From assembly GCA_947494995.1 (NCBI GenBank), contig CANLWY010000004.1:186001-250000 (forward strand): DNA of 64,000 nt. Direction: 5' to 3'. The translations under genes and the position numbers were made by a program. The notes under the pieces were generated by a model that was not told the origin of the DNA, made no database searches, and worked only from the letters and a program-made list of their open reading frames with translations. Below, piece by piece: positions 61,640-64,000 of the stretch. The stretch is from an uncultured Campylobacterales bacterium (GTDB lineage: Bacteria; Campylobacterota; Campylobacteria; Campylobacterales; Arcobacteraceae). Within the stretch, counting starts at the first letter, position 1. Each line of letters starts with the position of its first letter.

Positions 61640-63022
61640 ATGAAAGAAGAAGATGATATTTATCATACATACGATCCAAGTCTGTTTAACGTAAATGACT
61701 TTGATGTTTTACTTCATGAAATACTTAAACAAGCAAGATCAGTTTTAAATTCTGAAGCGGGAAGTGTTTATGTAAATGAAGGAGATTCTCTCTCTTTTAA
61801 TGTATTTCAAAATGATGCAATGTCTTATGAAAATATATATAGACAATTTTATGCTCTTAAAGATGTAAAACTACCACTTAGTGAACATGAAAAATATATA
61901 GCAGTTAAATCTTTTAATTCAAATAAAGTTATTGTAATTGATGACGTTTACGAAGCACAAGAATATAATTTTCTTGGTGTGAAAGAGTTTGATAAAAGAT
62001 TTAATTATCGAACTAAATCTATTATAACTACTCCTCTAATTCATCCAATTGAAAATATAAATTTAGGTGTCCTTCAACTTATAAATAAATCTAATAAAGA
62101 TGGTGTTTTAGTATCTTATGATGAAAAAGATAAACAAATGATTTCAATGATTGGATCTTTTGTTGCCTTATCTATTTATAAAGCGCAAGAAGATGTAGAA
62201 AAATTAAAAAAGTTAAATGAAAAACTTGAGCTTGCAAATAAAGAGTTGACCCAAAGAGTTGAAGAAGAGTTATTAAAAAGCGAGAAAAAATCTGCAATAA
62301 TTTTTCACCAATCAAAACTAGCTTCTTTAGGAGAAATGATTGGAAATATTGCTCATCAGTGGAGACAACCTCTAAGTACAATAAGTACTATAGCAAGTGG
62401 TATTAATTTTAATATGGAGTTAGATCAATTTGACCATGATGAAACTGAACGAGGTTTAAAACAGATTGTTAAAACTACAAAACATTTATCTCAAACAATT
62501 GATGATTTTAGAGATTTTTATAAAGTTGATAAAAGAGAAAGTGAGTTTAATTTAGCTAAGAATCTCTCTCAATGTATTACTATAACAGATGCTTCTTTAA
62601 CTGAAAACTATATTGAAGTTATTTCAAATCTTGATGATACAATAATACTTTTTGGTTATGAGAATGAAATGAAACAAGCTATTCTTAATATAATCCAAAA
62701 TGCAAAAGATGCAATTTTGGGGAAAATACCTGAGGATAAAGAGAAGTTTATTTTTATTGATCTTTTTCAAGATGAAAAAAGTGTAACTATTGAGATAAAA
62801 GATAATGCTTTAGGAATACCTATTAACATCTTAGATAAAATCTTTGAACAAGATTTTACAACAAAAGGTGATGATGGGGGAACAGGAATTGGACTTTATA
62901 TGACAAAAGAGATAATATTAAATCATATGGATGGTTCAATAGAAGCATCTAATGTAGAATACTTTTATAAGGATAAAAAATATAAAGGTGCAAAATTTAC
63001 AATATCTTTTCAGGCTAAATAA
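61640..63022 (+). CDS. cytoplasmic GAF-domain histidine kinase
   Basis: A 460-residue soluble kinase: GAF domain (about 21-180, ending GVLQLINKSN and a helix), a coiled coil (about 183-225) and a kinase core with H239 in AHQWRQPL. The N-box QNAKDA and GTGIGLYM are intact; the G1 motif reads DNALGI rather than the DNAGGI of its relatives. No membrane segment is present, so it should sense an internal signal. A TATAAT about 35 bases upstream suggests its own promoter. No receiver gene is adjacent. Confidence 0.9.
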   Translation: MKEEDDIYHTYDPSLFNVNDFDVLLHEILKQARSVLNSEAGSVYVNEGDSLSFNVFQNDAMSYENIYRQFYALKDVKLPLSEHEKYIAVKSFNSNKVIVIDDVYEAQEYNFLGVKEFDKRFNYRTKSIITTPLIHPIENINLGVLQLINKSNKDGVLVSYDEKDKQMISMIGSFVALSIYKAQEDVEKLKKLNEKLELANKELTQRVEEELLKSEKKSAIIFHQSKLASLGEMIGNIAHQWRQPLSTISTIASGINFNMELDQFDHDETERGLKQIVKTTKHLSQTIDDFRDFYKVDKRESEFNLAKNLSQCITITDASLTENYIEVISNLDDTIILFGYENEMKQAILNIIQNAKDAILGKIPEDKEKFIFIDLFQDEKSVTIEIKDNALGIPINILDKIFEQDFTTKGDDGGTGIGLYMTKEIILNHMDGSIEASNVEYFYKDKKYKGAKFTISFQAK

Positions 63023-63903
63023 TAATAAAATCCAGTAACACTTAATAGTGATAGTAAAACGCCAATCACTAAAGCATTAATTGCTAATCTTTCATCAAGT
63101 CCACCTTTTATAGCTAATACAACTGCCATAGTCATTGGGGGCATTGCAACTTCTAAAATAGTGGTTTTACTCCAAGTATCATCTAAAGTATAGAAAACTT
63201 GAAATAGAATCAAAACTATAATAGGCACAATAAACATTTTAAGTAATATAGCTGTTGTTGTAAGCTTTAATTTATAAAAGATATTTTTTATTTCAAGTTT
63301 CATTCCAATTGCAATCATTGCAATAGGAACAAGTGTTGCACCTAAAGCTTCAGAAGTATGAATTAAAAAAGCTGGAACTTCAAAGCCTTTAGCAAAAATA
63401 GTTATAAAGAACATAATTATTGGGGGAAAGAAAAGAACACTTTTTATGATTCCCTTAAAGTTTACATGTTGTCCACTACCCCAATTTATAATTATCATAC
63501 CTAAAGAAACAAGAAGCAAGAAAGAAGCAAATATATCATATATTAAAGCATAGACAACATAATCTTGTCCATAAAAAGTATCAATATATGATAGACCAAT
63601 AAAAGAGGTATTTCCAAAGGTCGCAACTATAACAAATGTTGCTAGAGTCTTTTTATCAAGTTTAAAGAGTCTACCTACAAAAAAAGCAAGCGCTAAGTTT
63701 GCTAAAATTATAGTATTAAACATAAATATTAGTTTTAAGGTTTCATAGTTCAAATCCATAGGATAAATTTTTGAAAAAACAATAGCTGGAAGAGAAAAAT
63801 ATATTACAAATTCAACTAGCTCTTTTGAATTATCTTTAAAAAACATTTTGAATAAATATCCTAGAGCTAAATAAATTGCTATTGGTAAAACTGGATCTAA
63901 CAA
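63010..63903 (-). CDS. AEC-family permease
   Basis: A 297-residue membrane protein with about ten helices, of the auxin efflux carrier family that includes malonate and other organic acid transporters in bacteria. Landmarks are the N-terminal VEFVIYFSLPAIVFSKIY, the central GNTSFIGLSY and the inverted-repeat second half with GATLVPIAMIAIGMKLE and AMPPMTMAVVLA. Its end overlaps the convergent kinase gene by 13 bases. Substrate unknown. Confidence 0.88.
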   Translation of the reverse strand: MLDPVLPIAIYLALGYLFKMFFKDNSKELVEFVIYFSLPAIVFSKIYPMDLNYETLKLIFMFNTIILANLALAFFVGRLFKLDKKTLATFVIVATFGNTSFIGLSYIDTFYGQDYVVYALIYDIFASFLLLVSLGMIIINWGSGQHVNFKGIIKSVLFFPPIIMFFITIFAKGFEVPAFLIHTSEALGATLVPIAMIAIGMKLEIKNIFYKLKLTTTAILLKMFIVPIIVLILFQVFYTLDDTWSKTTILEVAMPPMTMAVVLAIKGGLDERLAINALVIGVLLSLLSVTGFYYYLA

Positions 63904-63968
63904 AAAATTCCTTTTTTATAGAGATTATATTTAATTTATTCTTGTATATATATAAGATATAATCACTT

Positions 63969-64000
63969 ATGAAAATTATTATTTTAGATGAAGTTGATTC
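63969..64000 (+). CDS. start of a truncated gene at the window edge
   Basis: ATG at 63969 opens MKIIILDEVDS and runs off the window. A TATA-rich segment precedes it. The opening strand resembles that of D-2-hydroxyacid dehydrogenases and other Rossmann proteins, but eleven codons are too few to call a family. Confidence 0.4.
   Translation, partial: MKIIILDEVD

Overview
The window reads as chromosome of a marine or host-associated member of the Campylobacterota, most likely Arcobacteraceae. This is an inference from very low GC content, the AHQWRQPL-type histidine kinases, the gene orders TPR-rnhA-rnc-aroC next to dnaG, rplU-rpmA-obgE-proB-fmt and rpmH-rnpA-yidD-yidC-jag-mnmE, and Csd3/Csd6-type cell-shape peptidoglycan hydrolases. 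I see no rRNA, tRNA, CRISPR array, prophage or insertion sequence. Most of the window is dense core genome, with a small accessory pocket around 18.3-21.6 kb.

Layout. 1-3.2 kb: end of a type II secretion/type IV pilus-like operon (pilot protein, ATPase, inner-membrane platform). 3.2-11 kb: folE, a PAS histidine kinase, an operon of csd3 and mgtE facing divergent csd6, then purL. 11-16.7 kb: a tightly overlapping five-gene operon (two-domain NosL protein, small anchored protein, FtsX-type permease, LolD/MacB-type ATPase, Cys-rich polytopic membrane protein), a divergent single-domain NosL gene and a four-helix membrane protein; Crp/Fnr-like palindromes lie at both ends. 16.8-18.3 kb: purH. 18.3-21.6 kb: accessory pocket with a large palindromic repeat, a PD-(D/E)XK-like protein, frameshifted gene remnants, a hydratase, a soluble GspF-like protein and an unexplained structured intergenic region. 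21.6-25.4 kb: Nudix, DsrE, DoxX, an FMN glutamate-synthase-like oxidoreductase and a FAH-family enzyme. 25.5-30.6 kb: a signalling operon with a BvgS-like hybrid kinase, a lone receiver and a receiver fused to a degenerate kinase. 30.6-38.3 kb: MsrBA, an ankyrin protein, a thiamine-binding-type protein, RNase HII, and a substrate-binding protein coupled to a dCache-type sensor kinase. 38.3-45.7 kb: clpB under a probable HspR box, then the rpmH to mnmE operon. 45.7-52.4 kb: two paralogous unknown proteins, a flavoprotein, two SixA-like phosphatases, htpX, and a divergent pair (DUF134 regulator and NifX-like protein) separated by 375 bases packed with symmetrical elements. 52.4-64 kb: housekeeping operons (aroC, rnc, rnhA, TPR; dnaG, ridA; rplU, rpmA; obgE, proB, fmt), a GAF histidine kinase and an AEC-family permease.

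How the genes fit together. The NosL module looks like a dedicated envelope metal-handling (probably copper) system under a Crp/Fnr-type regulator. A related palindrome recurs in front of the DUF134/NifX pair, so a common anaerobic or N-oxide regulon is plausible but unproven. The best candidates for undescribed biology are that NosL-ABC module, the 51692-52066 regulatory region with its 86-nt stem-loop, the obgE leader whose ribosome-binding site is buried in a perfect hairpin with an alternative fold upstream, and the structured region at 21377-21485. rnpA has no ATG, GTG or TTG start and appears to begin at ATT inside rpmH.
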